Positions 15,800 through 24,734 of a stretch of 64,000 nucleotides of DNA are shown here, one piece after another. Each line of letters opens with the position of its first letter. Positions within the stretch are counted from its first letter, which is position 1. The notes under the pieces are model-generated. The model did not search any database. It saw only the letters and a program-made list of their open reading frames with translations, and was not told the origin of the DNA. The translations under genes were made by a program, and so were the position numbers. The DNA lies in IMG/VR virus record IMGVR_UViG_3300046542_000248, positions 1-64,000 of that record, one strand, 5' to 3'. This DNA is from a virus.

Positions 15800-17256
15800 G
15801 TGAACCCTTTAATCCCGTATTGGATCTCCTTGGAGTTATCATATTCTTCGATTTGATTATCAATTTCATTGTGAGTTTCAGGTTCCATACCGATAAGAAC
15901 TTCGATAAGTTCCTCGATAGTATCATATTTCAGATACTCGCCATCAGGAGTTGGTAGACCAATGTATTCGATGAACATGAGGTATCCAAATACTACATTC
16001 AAGTTCGTAGTGTCTTTATTGGATTTAGTAACCCAGTTCTCGATTTTACTCATAGTAGTCAAACGATCATACAGGGAAGGAATACGAATTCCGACTACTG
16101 TGTAATCACTAAGAGTAACTTGCTTGATTTTGGACAATTTAGTTTGTTTGATAACATCCTTAATGTCCATATTTTGATATAGAATCGTGTCGATCTCTTC
16201 TTTGAATTCATCGCTGTTCAGAACAAGGTCTGCGCTATGAACTTTCAAGTTAAGGTCGATCTTACATTTTTCGTTAGCGCAATTCATCGGATAGTCGTTT
16301 TCTTCAGGGAATGTGGATACAAACATATTGAAGTAAAGTGTTTGCTCATCTTTGTAGTGAATAACCTTCATGAGATCTTGAAGATTTACCACTTTACCAA
16401 AAGATGTATCAACCAAATGCTTCTTGATTACGCTGAGTTTCTTAAACTCAAGCTCAAGAATGGATCTAGGGTTTTCGATGTTTGCAATTGCAATGATTTC
16501 TGGAATTGCAGCACCGGAAAGTGTAAGATGGAAGCCAGAGTTAACCAATGGAGTAGTAACATGGTTATGGCGTTGTGTGTAAGTCTTAAGCAGCGCTTGC
16601 TTAAGGTTACCCTTTTTGCTTGTTTTGAATTTAACTTCATTGGTTTCAAGTACGCCTTTAACCGTTTCTTCATACGTCTTATTGCGTTTAATTTCTACAC
16701 GCAATGCAGATGAAGTACGATCAAATTCTTTCGTCGCACCAGTTAATTCAGTATCAATAGCGTCGGCAAATTTACGTTCAATTTCACGGAATGCCCGTTC
16801 TTGAACATCTTCATCATCTTCAGCAGAATCTTGACCTTCAGCATCACGAAGAAGTGCCATGAATTCGTTATCTTCTTCAGATATTTCTTCTTCTGTGCGT
16901 TCTTCGATATATTCTTGTGCTTTGATTGCATCAGAAGTAAGTTCAGTTTTACCTTCAAGTTCACGAACACGGTTGATTTCACGAACTGTTTCAAGCTGCT
17001 GTTGAACTAGACCTTTATCAAGATCGTCCATTACTTTATCAGGATTTCCGCCGTTTTTAACAAATTCTTTGTGTTCCGACGAAAGATCTTTATACCATTG
17101 CGTTTGCATAAGCTCATCCAACGCTTTACGAGCTTCGTCAGTCATTGCAGGCTGTGTTGGACCTGTAATAGTACCGTCACCGGTTTTCTCATTCATCAAT
17201 TCTGTCATTGCCGTCCGTAATGTGGAATCTTGTTCCTTTGGATTTTGATCGTTCAT
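15652..17256 (-). CDS. Large protein with two Cys-pair sites, possibly tail/baseplate assembly
   Basis: The product is 534 aa. The first 200 residues are charged, acidic and probably extended or coiled. The middle (about 215-450) looks globular and contains MNCANEKCKIDLNLK near residue 328. The end has CPACGRVHKQQ, so together there are CxxxxC and CxxC sites that could bind zinc. The layout recalls baseplate hub chaperones of the T4 gp26 type, which also carry Cys pairs, but that comparison is from memory and weak. The start is ATG 17256 with GAAGGAGATT upstream. The 3' end overlaps gene 15428 by 148 nt. Confidence 0.78.
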   Translation of the reverse strand: MNDQNPKEQDSTLRTAMTELMNEKTGDGTITGPTQPAMTDEARKALDELMQTQWYKDLSSEHKEFVKNGGNPDKVMDDLDKGLVQQQLETVREINRVRELEGKTELTSDAIKAQEYIEERTEEEISEEDNEFMALLRDAEGQDSAEDDEDVQERAFREIERKFADAIDTELTGATKEFDRTSSALRVEIKRNKTYEETVKGVLETNEVKFKTSKKGNLKQALLKTYTQRHNHVTTPLVNSGFHLTLSGAAIPEIIAIANIENPRSILELEFKKLSVIKKHLVDTSFGKVVNLQDLMKVIHYKDEQTLYFNMFVSTFPEENDYPMNCANEKCKIDLNLKVHSADLVLNSDEFKEEIDTILYQNMDIKDVIKQTKLSKIKQVTLSDYTVVGIRIPSLYDRLTTMSKIENWVTKSNKDTTNLNVVFGYLMFIEYIGLPTPDGEYLKYDTIEELIEVLIGMEPETHNEIDNQIEEYDNSKEIQYGIKGFTCPACGRVHKQQRQKMDDLLFTLSRIRGMKNNLEKRKNSEKLKSLNESK

Positions 17257-17324
17257 ATTGTCTCAATCTCCTTCTAATTGGAATTAATGTAGTTTTTAGA
17301 CTGTTTTTAAAATTATTTTCAATC

Positions 17325-17687
17325 TTACACCGTAGACACTGTTAGTAGCACATCATCGCCATTTGTATTGAACAGAACAATCTCGTTAAAGCTCGGAGAC
17401 TGTATTCCGATATATAATTCCGAATCTTTTAGTTCGATAATCATATCATTGATAGAGAAATCACAGTATTCTTCTACCTGCTTATTTATCACAACTTTAA
17501 GATCATTGGCTACATCTTCAGAGAATGATACACGATATTGACCTATATCTATTCCCTTTTCCAAATCATCAGAATGATCACCTGGTTTCATAACCAATAA
17601 AATATATAACTGCATAGCCATCGCAAATGCGCCAGTATATACTTTACCTTTTGAAAATTCATCAATTTCAAATCCAACGTCTTTCAT
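17325..17687 (-). CDS. Possible gp25-like baseplate wedge protein
   Basis: The product is 120 aa. A helix followed by YILLVMKPGDHSDDLEKGID near residues 27-46 resembles the start of T4 gp25/phage P2 W-like proteins, where a helix precedes LLTxxGExxxxPxxG. The C-terminal half alternates helix and strand as in that fold. Key residues of the family cannot be confirmed by eye. GAGGAATA precedes ATG 17687. It sits between two DUF6527-like genes and the 534-aa gene. Treat the name as a hypothesis. Confidence 0.7.
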   Translation of the reverse strand: MKDVGFEIDEFSKGKVYTGAFAMAMQLYILLVMKPGDHSDDLEKGIDIGQYRVSFSEDVANDLKVVINKQVEEYCDFSINDMIIELKDSELYIGIQSPSFNEIVLFNTNGDDVLLTVSTV

Positions 17688-17689
17688 GC

Positions 17690-17980
17690 TTATTCCTCCT
17701 CATCAAAACTATATTTATCTTTTGGAATTTCCGGTAAATCAACAGTGGTTCCTGATAATGAGTGTGTTGAATCTGATAGAAATTCTATTTTGCCATCTCT
17801 AATGAAAAGATGACAGGATGCGGGTTTGGTTGGAGTTGGACCTGTTAATAGTGAACCCTGCACATCAGGCTTATCAGTAAAATCCTTATTAAATCCCCAA
17901 CCTTCACCAAATGAGTGTAATGTTTCACAACCTGGGCAATACATAAGGTATGTGCTAGTACCTGCTTGTCTTATTTTCAT
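17690..17980 (-). CDS. DUF6527-like small Cys/His protein, copy A
   Basis: The product is 96 aa. It shows the pattern CPGCETLHSF, WGFN, a Pro-rich turn, CHLFIRDGKIEFLSDSTHSL and TVDLPEIP. I recognise this as the small phage family often labelled DUF6527: CxxCxxxH, WxFNGDxxxPTFSPS, CHSFIxxGxIxFLxDxTH. The Cys and His residues probably hold a metal ion; the function is unknown. It is a tandem paralogue of the next gene upstream, sharing a 4-nt overlap with it. Confidence 0.82.
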   Translation of the reverse strand: MKIRQAGTSTYLMYCPGCETLHSFGEGWGFNKDFTDKPDVQGSLLTGPTPTKPASCHLFIRDGKIEFLSDSTHSLSGTTVDLPEIPKDKYSFDEEE

Positions 17981-18282
17981 TCTATTTCCTCCTTATCTGT
18001 AAACCACTCATCTTCAGGGAGAAGATCAATAGTTTTATTTGCAAATTTATGAGTAGTATCTCCAAGATATTGAATCTTTCCATCATTAATGAAACTATGA
18101 CAATTGAACCTTTGCCCTCCTCTAACTCCATCTATTACATATGAAGGAGATATCGTTGGGAGTTCCATATTACCATTAAATTGCCAACGACTGTCTATAC
18201 CGTGCAAGAATTCACATCCCTGGCAATAGAATATATAATTAAAATTTGGATCATTATCAGGCATCTTTCTGAATCTTGACAT
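17977..18282 (-). CDS. DUF6527-like small Cys/His protein, copy B
   Basis: The product is 101 aa, with CQGCEFLHGI, WQFNGNMELPTISPSY, CHSFINDGKIQYLGDTTHKF and TIDLLP. It has the complete family pattern and is closer to the consensus than copy A. It is the first gene of the leftward operon, divergent from gene 18376, with AAAGGATGGT upstream of ATG 18282. Copies A and B are about one-third identical by eye, so the duplication is old. Confidence 0.84.
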   Translation of the reverse strand: MSRFRKMPDNDPNFNYIFYCQGCEFLHGIDSRWQFNGNMELPTISPSYVIDGVRGGQRFNCHSFINDGKIQYLGDTTHKFANKTIDLLPEDEWFTDKEEIE

Positions 18283-18375
18283 AGTATCACCATCCTTTTT
18301 ATTTGTACATTAATTTTGTGTTTTCTATATAGAAAACAGCCAATTAAAGTATATTAAACGAAAGGACTGAATCGA
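18283..18375. promoter_or_regulatory. Divergent intergenic region with a perfect 18-bp palindrome
   Basis: GTTTTCTATATAGAAAAC at 18320-18337 is perfectly self-complementary. It lies midway between the starts of two divergent operons (18282 leftward, 18376 rightward). It could be an operator or a two-way promoter element. The standard AT-rich box is absent here. Confidence 0.5.
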
Positions 18376-19737
18376 GTGAAATGTCCAATTTGCAGGAAAC
18401 CTATTCAATATAAAAAGGATATGATTCATCATCTCCATTTAAGACATGCAAGAGAACTTCCTGAGAATGTGAGTCCGGCAAAGTTTCTATTCTCTTCAAC
18501 CCATGGTGGAAGAACTGGTGGCTCTTGTCGAGTATGTAACAGTGAAACTTTATTCGATGAGAAAATCGGTAGACCTAGAGTATTTTGTACTAATCCTAAA
18601 TGTAAAGAGGCATTTGCCACTATTGCACAATCCAGGAACATAGAGAAATATGGAGTTCCACATCTATTAAACAACCAAAAACATCAGATGTTTATGCTTT
18701 CTAAAAGAAAGATCTCTGGTGAATATGATTGGTCTGATGGAAGAACTAAGATTCCATACGTTGGATCTTATGAAAGAAAATTTTTTGAGTTCTTAGATAA
18801 CTTCATGGATTTCGATCCATCGGTAATTCATTCCCCATGTCCTTTTGATATTCAATATGAATTTGAAGGTGAAATGCATACGTATACACCTGATGTTTAT
18901 ATTGATATCGTTGATCTCGTCGTTGAGATTAAACATGGTGGTGACAATCCTAATAATCATCATAAGATTCAAGCTGTTGATGTAGCTAAGGATAAAGCTA
19001 AGCAGGAAGCTATTAAAAAATCCACTAATCACAATTTCATTAAGATTGTGGATAATAAATTCGGACCTTTCCTCAAAGCAATGTTTAAATTAGTAGAAGA
19101 TGAAAAGTATGAAAGCAAACAAAGATTGTTTGTGATTAATGAATCTTCTCAAACTATAGCTGCTATAAGAGAAGCAGCCTCATCACCTCCACTTACTGGG
19201 ATTCCTGTTGCCCCTAAAGCTGATCCTGATTCTAGATATAATACACAGGTTTCTGTGAATATGTTCACTGCACTGGGTGGAGCTGCAAAATGTCCATCTA
19301 TGAAAGAAACTCAATCTCTTGCTAGTATTCATCCAATAGTCACTGGCTTTATTGGTCGAGAGATTGACGGTAATGAAAAGCCACTCTATATTACAGTATT
19401 TAATGATAGCAGTGATAATTACACAATTGGTGTAGCTATTGATCGCATGCGTGATCCTGCAATATATGAAAATAGTAAATTTATAACTTTTCTAGGTTCA
19501 GGTGATAGATTGGATGGTCAGGATTACTCAGTCTATAAGTATATTGGCAACGGTAATTATGATGAAAAACAATTCCTTAAAGCCTGTTATGAAACTACTG
19601 AACATCCATATGGTTCAGATGTAGAGGCATTTACTACTATATTAGAATCCGTATTCAAAAGACCTTTATATAATGTGGGTCAATTACTTATGAATCCAGA
19701 ATTCGTTAAAATTAAACAAGGAAGGGTTGAATACTAA
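18376..19737 (+). CDS. Zinc-finger / PD-(D/E)XK nuclease-like protein
   Basis: The product is 453 aa. The N-terminus has CPICRKPIQ followed by HHLHLRH (C2H2-like), then CRVC and CTNPKC as a second ribbon around residues 50-76. Near residues 170-190 TPDVYIDIVDLVVEIKHGG gives the PD...(E)xK core of PD-(D/E)XK nucleases, preceded by a short aromatic strand. Residues 250-453 form a separate domain of unknown type. The start is GTG 18376 with AAAGGA nine bases upstream. The next gene begins within its stop codon. A DNA-binding nuclease is the best guess; a homing or repair role cannot be told apart. Confidence 0.78.
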   Translation: MKCPICRKPIQYKKDMIHHLHLRHARELPENVSPAKFLFSSTHGGRTGGSCRVCNSETLFDEKIGRPRVFCTNPKCKEAFATIAQSRNIEKYGVPHLLNNQKHQMFMLSKRKISGEYDWSDGRTKIPYVGSYERKFFEFLDNFMDFDPSVIHSPCPFDIQYEFEGEMHTYTPDVYIDIVDLVVEIKHGGDNPNNHHKIQAVDVAKDKAKQEAIKKSTNHNFIKIVDNKFGPFLKAMFKLVEDEKYESKQRLFVINESSQTIAAIREAASSPPLTGIPVAPKADPDSRYNTQVSVNMFTALGGAAKCPSMKETQSLASIHPIVTGFIGREIDGNEKPLYITVFNDSSDNYTIGVAIDRMRDPAIYENSKFITFLGSGDRLDGQDYSVYKYIGNGNYDEKQFLKACYETTEHPYGSDVEAFTTILESVFKRPLYNVGQLLMNPEFVKIKQGRVEY

Positions 19738-20807
19738 TGAAGAAAGATCAGTTAACGAGTATCCCAGCTAATCAATTCGGTCTTCCAAAAGATCGTAAGT
19801 TTCCAATGCAAGATGAGAAACATCTTAAAGCTGCTATCGGTTATTTTTATACAGCTAAACCAGAGAAGCGTAAAGAGCTTGCAAAGAATATTATCCGCAG
19901 GCATGGTGAGCTTAAATCATCTATTAAGATCTCCAAGAAGAATCCTTTGTTCAAATTCATTCCAGAAGAGATGAAGAATCTTAATGAATCTTCTCTATTT
20001 GAGAATGTAAGTTCTGAACATTTTGGACAACTATTTGGACCTAGAGGAAGGGAGATCATCGAATCTCTTATAGCTAAAGATGGTGTATCATGCGTTGATG
20101 ATATCGACTCTCAAGTCCCAAATGATTACAGAAATAAGCAGCGATTTGTAAATACTGTTAAATCCTATATTCTTAATGAAATGGGAGATAACTACCCAGT
20201 AGTTTATATGGATTATCCAGTAACTAAACAAGATCTTCGAGGAAATAACGGCGGTATCAGAACTCTATCTGAAACTTCCATTGTACTTGATTATAGATCT
20301 TACTTGAATGAATCTACTAGTATTGATGTGATTACAGAAATGAGTCATATTCAATTTGGTGCTCTATTACGTGAATGGGATGAGAATTATAGAGCTGGTC
20401 ATCGTAATCATACTTATGACCGCTTAGTAATTGAATCGTGGAAGACACGAGTTCATGATTTACTCACTGAAGGTGTTGATGAGGTTGGTAGTGTTAAATA
20501 CAAGGCTCAGCATCATGCTGATATTGAAACTAAACAAAAGCTTATTGATCTTGGTATTAAAGATCCTGATGAATATAAGCGGAATCATATTGATGGAGAT
20601 ATCTATGAAAGATCTCCTATTCATAAATCTGCTGAAATTGGATTTGACATTACCAAAGATATTATTGACAAGCATCATAATGAAAGTCATGGCAGCAATG
20701 TTATTGACGGTTCATTAAGTTTGAAACTATACACATATAAAGATGATGTATACATCCATCAAAAGGGTGTAGATATTACTGTAGATGAACTATGGAGGAT
20801 GGACTAA
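19737..20807 (+). CDS. Phage protein with an N-terminal FGLPKDRKFP-type domain
   Basis: The product is 356 aa. Residues 8-55 (NQFGLPKDRKFPMQDEKHL, then a helix) match a short domain I know from many phage head and structural proteins, where (F)ALPxxRKYPIxDxxHxxxAL is common. The rest is mostly helical, with an unusual number of LNES-like motifs. ATG 19737 overlaps the preceding TAA (TAATG), and the next gene does the same, so all three are tightly coupled. A structural or assembly role is likely but unproven. Confidence 0.75.
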   Translation: MKKDQLTSIPANQFGLPKDRKFPMQDEKHLKAAIGYFYTAKPEKRKELAKNIIRRHGELKSSIKISKKNPLFKFIPEEMKNLNESSLFENVSSEHFGQLFGPRGREIIESLIAKDGVSCVDDIDSQVPNDYRNKQRFVNTVKSYILNEMGDNYPVVYMDYPVTKQDLRGNNGGIRTLSETSIVLDYRSYLNESTSIDVITEMSHIQFGALLREWDENYRAGHRNHTYDRLVIESWKTRVHDLLTEGVDEVGSVKYKAQHHADIETKQKLIDLGIKDPDEYKRNHIDGDIYERSPIHKSAEIGFDITKDIIDKHHNESHGSNVIDGSLSLKLYTYKDDVYIHQKGVDITVDELWRMD

Positions 20808-22135
20808 TGGAATTCTTTCCTTGCTTTATAGACATTGACAAACATCTTTCTACAGTTGCATTTGGATATAGTAATACAGAAGCTACTAAGTATGATATTG
20901 AAGAATACTTTAAATCTAGTCAGTTAAATACTATATTTGATAAGGATACAATCTTTCGTCTTGTGGATGATTATATGAATTACTATTATTTCATTAGGAG
21001 ACTTTTAAGATGGAGTAAGTGGTATATCTATGATAAGAATCCAGTTAACAAACCAGAAGGTAAAGAAACTGACGAGGATATGATTATCAAATGGAATACA
21101 ACTGTTAAGCAGCTATTCGAAAAACTTCGAATGTCTAATAGTTTCTATGAAAAAGTACTCTATACTCAATTGCTTAACGATCATCTTTGGAATCCTAAAT
21201 TCGATCCTATGAATCCTAAGATTCAGGAATATAACAGAGATAAATTATTAAGAGTATCTACTAAAGGTAGTGTAATAACTGAAGCTTCTGGGAAGGATGT
21301 TCACTTTAAACTTTACCATGTGAGTGAAGAAAACTTAAATGGTAAAGTATTAACTCCTAGAATTCCTGATAACTTCTTAACTAAGCATGGCTACGAAGAA
21401 AACAAAACTCCTAGAGTTAGTTTCAGTACATCTATAGATGGATGTTTAGTTGGACTTTCACAGAATATTAAGGATAAAGAATTCTTTGTATTCGAACCTG
21501 ATGATTACTCTAAAATTCAAGTTAAAGGTGTCAATGTAGCTTTGGTGCCTGACGCTCAATTAACTCATGAAAAATGGGTAACTACTTCTGTTAAGCTTAA
21601 GTTAGTTGGAAAGATAAAAGTGCATGATGCTAAAGATCCTGCATTAACTTATACGTATGGTCCTGATAATACTAAAGCAGAAATGTATGCTTGGAATTGG
21701 GAGCATGTAAAAGAAAAAATACATGAAGCCACACTGGAATATGATAGAGATTCTTACAAGCTCATGACTATGAAGTTAGAATCTAATATCATTGATATCT
21801 TTAATAATAGCACAGTTAAGTTACAAGCATTAACTGAAGCTGATGATATTGGAGGTATTAAACTTGAAACTGCTAAGCTTGAATTTATCAATACTTTGAT
21901 AGAAGCTAATTCTACTTTTTCGGATACTAAGCCTGATAGTAAGCTATTCAGTATTCGTGGAACTATACGAAAAGAGCTTCATAAGTTAATTAATAAATCT
22001 GTGGGCGTTGTAACACTCAAAGAATCTAGTTTTGATCTTAATAGTTTCTATGAGTCTACTGCATTCTATACTGCTGCTATTAATGAGTATAGACATCTAC
22101 AGAATTACAAGGAATTCATTAAAGTTAGTTTATAA
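20807..22135 (+). CDS. Phage protein with a YHVS/TPRIP domain
   Basis: The product is 442 aa. ATG 20807 overlaps the stop of the previous gene and has GGAGG eight bases upstream; ATG 20792 overlaps that site. Residues 160-310 hold a domain with LYHVSEENLNG, LTPRIPDNF, PRVSFSTSIDGCL and VALVP. This pattern recurs in proteins of other Firmicutes phages. Its layout (HxS, R, then a late E) faintly recalls ADP-ribosyltransferase or phosphotransferase folds, but no catalytic set can be fixed. The N- and C-terminal regions are helical. Confidence 0.75.
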   Translation: MEFFPCFIDIDKHLSTVAFGYSNTEATKYDIEEYFKSSQLNTIFDKDTIFRLVDDYMNYYYFIRRLLRWSKWYIYDKNPVNKPEGKETDEDMIIKWNTTVKQLFEKLRMSNSFYEKVLYTQLLNDHLWNPKFDPMNPKIQEYNRDKLLRVSTKGSVITEASGKDVHFKLYHVSEENLNGKVLTPRIPDNFLTKHGYEENKTPRVSFSTSIDGCLVGLSQNIKDKEFFVFEPDDYSKIQVKGVNVALVPDAQLTHEKWVTTSVKLKLVGKIKVHDAKDPALTYTYGPDNTKAEMYAWNWEHVKEKIHEATLEYDRDSYKLMTMKLESNIIDIFNNSTVKLQALTEADDIGGIKLETAKLEFINTLIEANSTFSDTKPDSKLFSIRGTIRKELHKLINKSVGVVTLKESSFDLNSFYESTAFYTAAINEYRHLQNYKEFIKVSL

Positions 22136-22138
22136 ATA

Positions 22139-22176
22139 AAACCCGGTATAGGACTTAGATCCTATACCGGTTTATT
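22139..22176. terminator. Bidirectional terminator between convergent genes
   Basis: ACCCGGTATAGG pairs with CCTATACCGG(T), with A-rich and T-rich flanks, between genes 20807 (+) and 22175 (-). Confidence 0.8.
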
Positions 22177-23095
22177 ATGCAACTGATTTTTTGATTCGCA
22201 GCAAGAAGGACTCACTGCATCCAAATTCACCAATGATATCAATATTTCTAATACCTTCTATGATTCTGGATTTTATAGCATCAATAGTTTCAGTGTTATA
22301 TCTATTATTCTCTTTGACTGGATTTTTAATATCAAATCTACTAGAGATTCCTTTATATTTCTTACCCAAATATACGGAAGATAGAATCTTTTTGAATGAT
22401 CGTCTGTAGGACATCTCTATTTGTAATGAGATACAAATTCCTTCATAACTCCAATTATCTTCTTCCATAAGTTTACAGGATCTTTCTATAATGTCTTTAC
22501 TAGCAATATTATCTCTGAATTTGATAGGTTCAGAGTTTTTAGCAACTCTTTTATATTTAGTCAGGATAGAACTATACTTAATATTCTTATCCACAGACAT
22601 TAGAATTTCAAATTTCTTATAGTCGGTATCTTTATCATATCCCAATTCTCTTAGGATGGTATGATAATTCCACGGTTTCATCATTAACGACCCAATCTTG
22701 TGAACTTCACCTTCTGTAAATCCTGCTTTATTTCTTTTAGATAATGCAGCATAGGTCACATCAGAATCTGACGCCCATTTAAGATTATGAGAGAAGTTAT
22801 TAGATTTATCACCATCAATATGAAGGACTTGATTAAAATTGTTTGGGTTTTTAATAAATGCCAAGGCAACTAATCTATGGAGTCCTCTATACGTCTTATT
22901 GAATAAACCTTTCTCCTCTAGTTGGACTCTCTCATATCCTCGATCATTTCTGTTGGATTGAATATATTTATCAGAATCTTTATCCAAGATTCGTCCGTAA
23001 GTAGAGATTACATAACGAGCACTTTTAACTAATATTCCATCAATATCCAAGATTAATGGTTTAACACATTCTTTACGCCTAAAAACTTTTATCAT
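22175..23095 (-). CDS. Free-standing HNH endonuclease
   Basis: The product is 306 aa. Around residues 73-110 HRLVALAFI is followed by VLHIDGDKSNNFSHNLKW, the HNH core of NUMOD4/HNH_3-type phage endonucleases (HxIDGxxxNN...NLxW). The remaining 190 residues include helix-turn-helix-like segments (for example LGYDKDTDYKKF and GEFGCSESFLLR), typical DNA-binding tails. It is a probable mobile homing endonuclease placed between two rightward units on the opposite strand. AAGGAGTG precedes ATG 23095. Confidence 0.85.
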   Translation of the reverse strand: MIKVFRRKECVKPLILDIDGILVKSARYVISTYGRILDKDSDKYIQSNRNDRGYERVQLEEKGLFNKTYRGLHRLVALAFIKNPNNFNQVLHIDGDKSNNFSHNLKWASDSDVTYAALSKRNKAGFTEGEVHKIGSLMMKPWNYHTILRELGYDKDTDYKKFEILMSVDKNIKYSSILTKYKRVAKNSEPIKFRDNIASKDIIERSCKLMEEDNWSYEGICISLQIEMSYRRSFKKILSSVYLGKKYKGISSRFDIKNPVKENNRYNTETIDAIKSRIIEGIRNIDIIGEFGCSESFLLRIKKSVA

Positions 23096-23181
23096 GATGA
23101 TATCACTCCTTATGACGAGATTTATTCTGCGTTTAGAGTATCTAGAGTAATCCTTGCGACTAAGAGGCGTATAAAAAATAA

Positions 23182-23220
23182 TATATCACAACCAAATATA
23201 TATTATTAAAATGTGATATA
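23182..23220. promoter_or_regulatory. Inverted repeat around the promoter between genes 23095 and 23248
   Basis: TATATCACA (23182-23190) and TGTGATATA (23212-23220) are exact complements that flank the AT-rich box at 23194-23210. The left arm read on the - strand also begins a box-like GATATATTATTTTTTATA, a possible promoter for the HNH gene. An operator is another option. Confidence 0.4.
23194..23210 (+). promoter_or_regulatory. Putative phage promoter (AT-rich box)
   Basis: AAATATATATTATTAAA followed by GATATACATACTACT lies 37 nt before TTG 23248, matching the box seen elsewhere. Confidence 0.6.
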
Positions 23221-23247
23221 CATACTACTAGAAAGGAATTGATTTAA

Positions 23248-23877
23248 TTGAGTACTGAGCTTCTGGACAGATTACTAGCCGATAAAGAAAAGTTCTATCA
23301 ATCAGTTACTAAAGAACTAGATCAGTACTATTATGATTTGCAAGACATGGTTTGTGTTAAATTCATTAAAACTAAATCTAATGATTATGTTATTGAATTC
23401 CATGTCGCCAATGATGATTTCGATACCCCAATACGTTTAATGGGTATTGCAATTGAAGCTGCTAATGATTTAATGACTGAAATTATTCATAACATTAATA
23501 GGTTACCGGCTGTATTGAGAGCTTATAATATCGACATGTCTAAGTCTGGTGCAAATCAAACTACTATAGAATATGTCGCTAAAATGACTAAGATCTGTAT
23601 TACATTTATTGAGAAATATGAAGTATGCTTTTTAGCATATGATGATTTGAATAAACCAGAACGGCAGATTAACTTTGTTCTTATTGGTAATTTATCAGCA
23701 AAGCCAATTAAGAGAGGTTATCCGTTATCTAGATTAGCATTGCGTCATACTATACGCAAGTTATTTCGAGACGCAGGTAAAACAAGTGTTCTCGATGTAA
23801 TGATGAGAAGATATTCAGAAATATTTATGGAACTGTGTATTGTAAGAAATGAAGATAATATTCCGCTATATCATTAA
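23248..23877 (+). CDS. Hypothetical protein
   Basis: The product is 209 aa with no recognised family. The start is TTG 23248, ten bases after AAAGGA; the nearest ATG in frame is much further on. The protein is mainly helical with a basic, Arg-rich stretch near residues 145-185. It stands between two promoter boxes, so it is probably a single-gene unit. Confidence 0.75.
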   Translation: MSTELLDRLLADKEKFYQSVTKELDQYYYDLQDMVCVKFIKTKSNDYVIEFHVANDDFDTPIRLMGIAIEAANDLMTEIIHNINRLPAVLRAYNIDMSKSGANQTTIEYVAKMTKICITFIEKYEVCFLAYDDLNKPERQINFVLIGNLSAKPIKRGYPLSRLALRHTIRKLFRDAGKTSVLDVMMRRYSEIFMELCIVRNEDNIPLYH

Positions 23878-23901
23878 TGACTGCATGTTCAAGTACCTAG
23901 C

Positions 23902-23920
23902 AATTATATATTATTATAGT
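23902..23920 (+). promoter_or_regulatory. Putative phage promoter with a longer leader
   Basis: AATTATATATTATTATAGT matches the shared box but lies 72 nt before ATG 23993, about twice the usual distance. That leaves a 5' leader of AT-rich sequence before an unusually strong TAAGGAGG site. Confidence 0.55.
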
Positions 23921-23992
23921 GAATAATAGAGAGAATAGTTAATTATTATCAACTAGACTTTCTATAAATACTCTTAAGGAGGAAAAAAAGCA

Positions 23993-24646
23993 ATGTCAAA
24001 AAATCTAGCAGCAGTAAAAGGTTTAGTAACTCAACCGGATCAAGAGGTATTTAAAGTTGGTCCAGATGTGATTCAAGATTTCATCGGTAAAGTTATTATT
24101 ATCATGGGCGGCTCTCCGGACGATATCGAAAATATTCAAGTAGCTCAAGACAAAAAGCGCCTGCGCATTTTGGCAATGATTGATAAAGAATCCAATATCT
24201 TTGCATGTGACGAAGACAATCGTCAAACACATGGCGGCCTAACGTTAATGGGCGCTTCAGAAGTACAAGACAATACCGAACTTACAGCTACTGCAAAAGC
24301 AGCTCTGGAAGACATCGGTTATTCGTACCGCGATGCTGATGATCGTCGTGTTTCGCTGGTAACAGTAGTCGAGTACAAAAAAGGTATTGAGCTTGAATTT
24401 GATTCTCAAATCACAATGGCCATTATCACTGATACTGATTACAGCGATAAGAACTTCATCGTTGACGCAGTGGAAGAAGTGTTTAAGAAAAAGAAACACA
24501 ACTCCCACAAATTCAAAGACAAGAAGAAGACAATCGTATTTGCAAAAGTTTATCGTGCAGTTGGCGATGACAAAGTTGGATTCGATCCAGAGCAAGTTGC
24601 TGACTGGAAAGAAAACAGCAATGAAGATGATGATGATGACTGCTAA
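23993..24646 (+). CDS. Abundant-looking acidic-tail protein
   Basis: The product is 217 aa and I do not recognise the fold. It is alpha/beta with a Lys-rich segment (EEVFKKKKHNSHKFKDKKK) near residues 160-178 and a C-terminal tail NEDDDDDC. Acidic tails of this kind occur on ssDNA-binding proteins, but no OB-fold signature is visible. Its codons end in G or C more often than those of its neighbours (CGC, CTG, GGC), and its ribosome binding site (TAAGGAGG) is among the best in the window, so it is probably made in large amounts. Confidence 0.8.
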   Translation: MSKNLAAVKGLVTQPDQEVFKVGPDVIQDFIGKVIIIMGGSPDDIENIQVAQDKKRLRILAMIDKESNIFACDEDNRQTHGGLTLMGASEVQDNTELTATAKAALEDIGYSYRDADDRRVSLVTVVEYKKGIELEFDSQITMAIITDTDYSDKNFIVDAVEEVFKKKKHNSHKFKDKKKTIVFAKVYRAVGDDKVGFDPEQVADWKENSNEDDDDDC

Positions 24647-24659
24647 TATTAGCAGTAGT

Positions 24660-24702
24660 AAACGGGTGGTATGAGGAAACTCATACCATCCTTTATTTTT
24701 TG
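24660..24702 (+). terminator. Rho-independent terminator
   Basis: GGTATGAG and CTCATACC form a 4-nt-loop stem, then a T-rich run (TTTATTTTTTG). Confidence 0.8.
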
Positions 24703-24734
24703 AAAACTATAAAACGTAGAGGAATGATCTGCTA

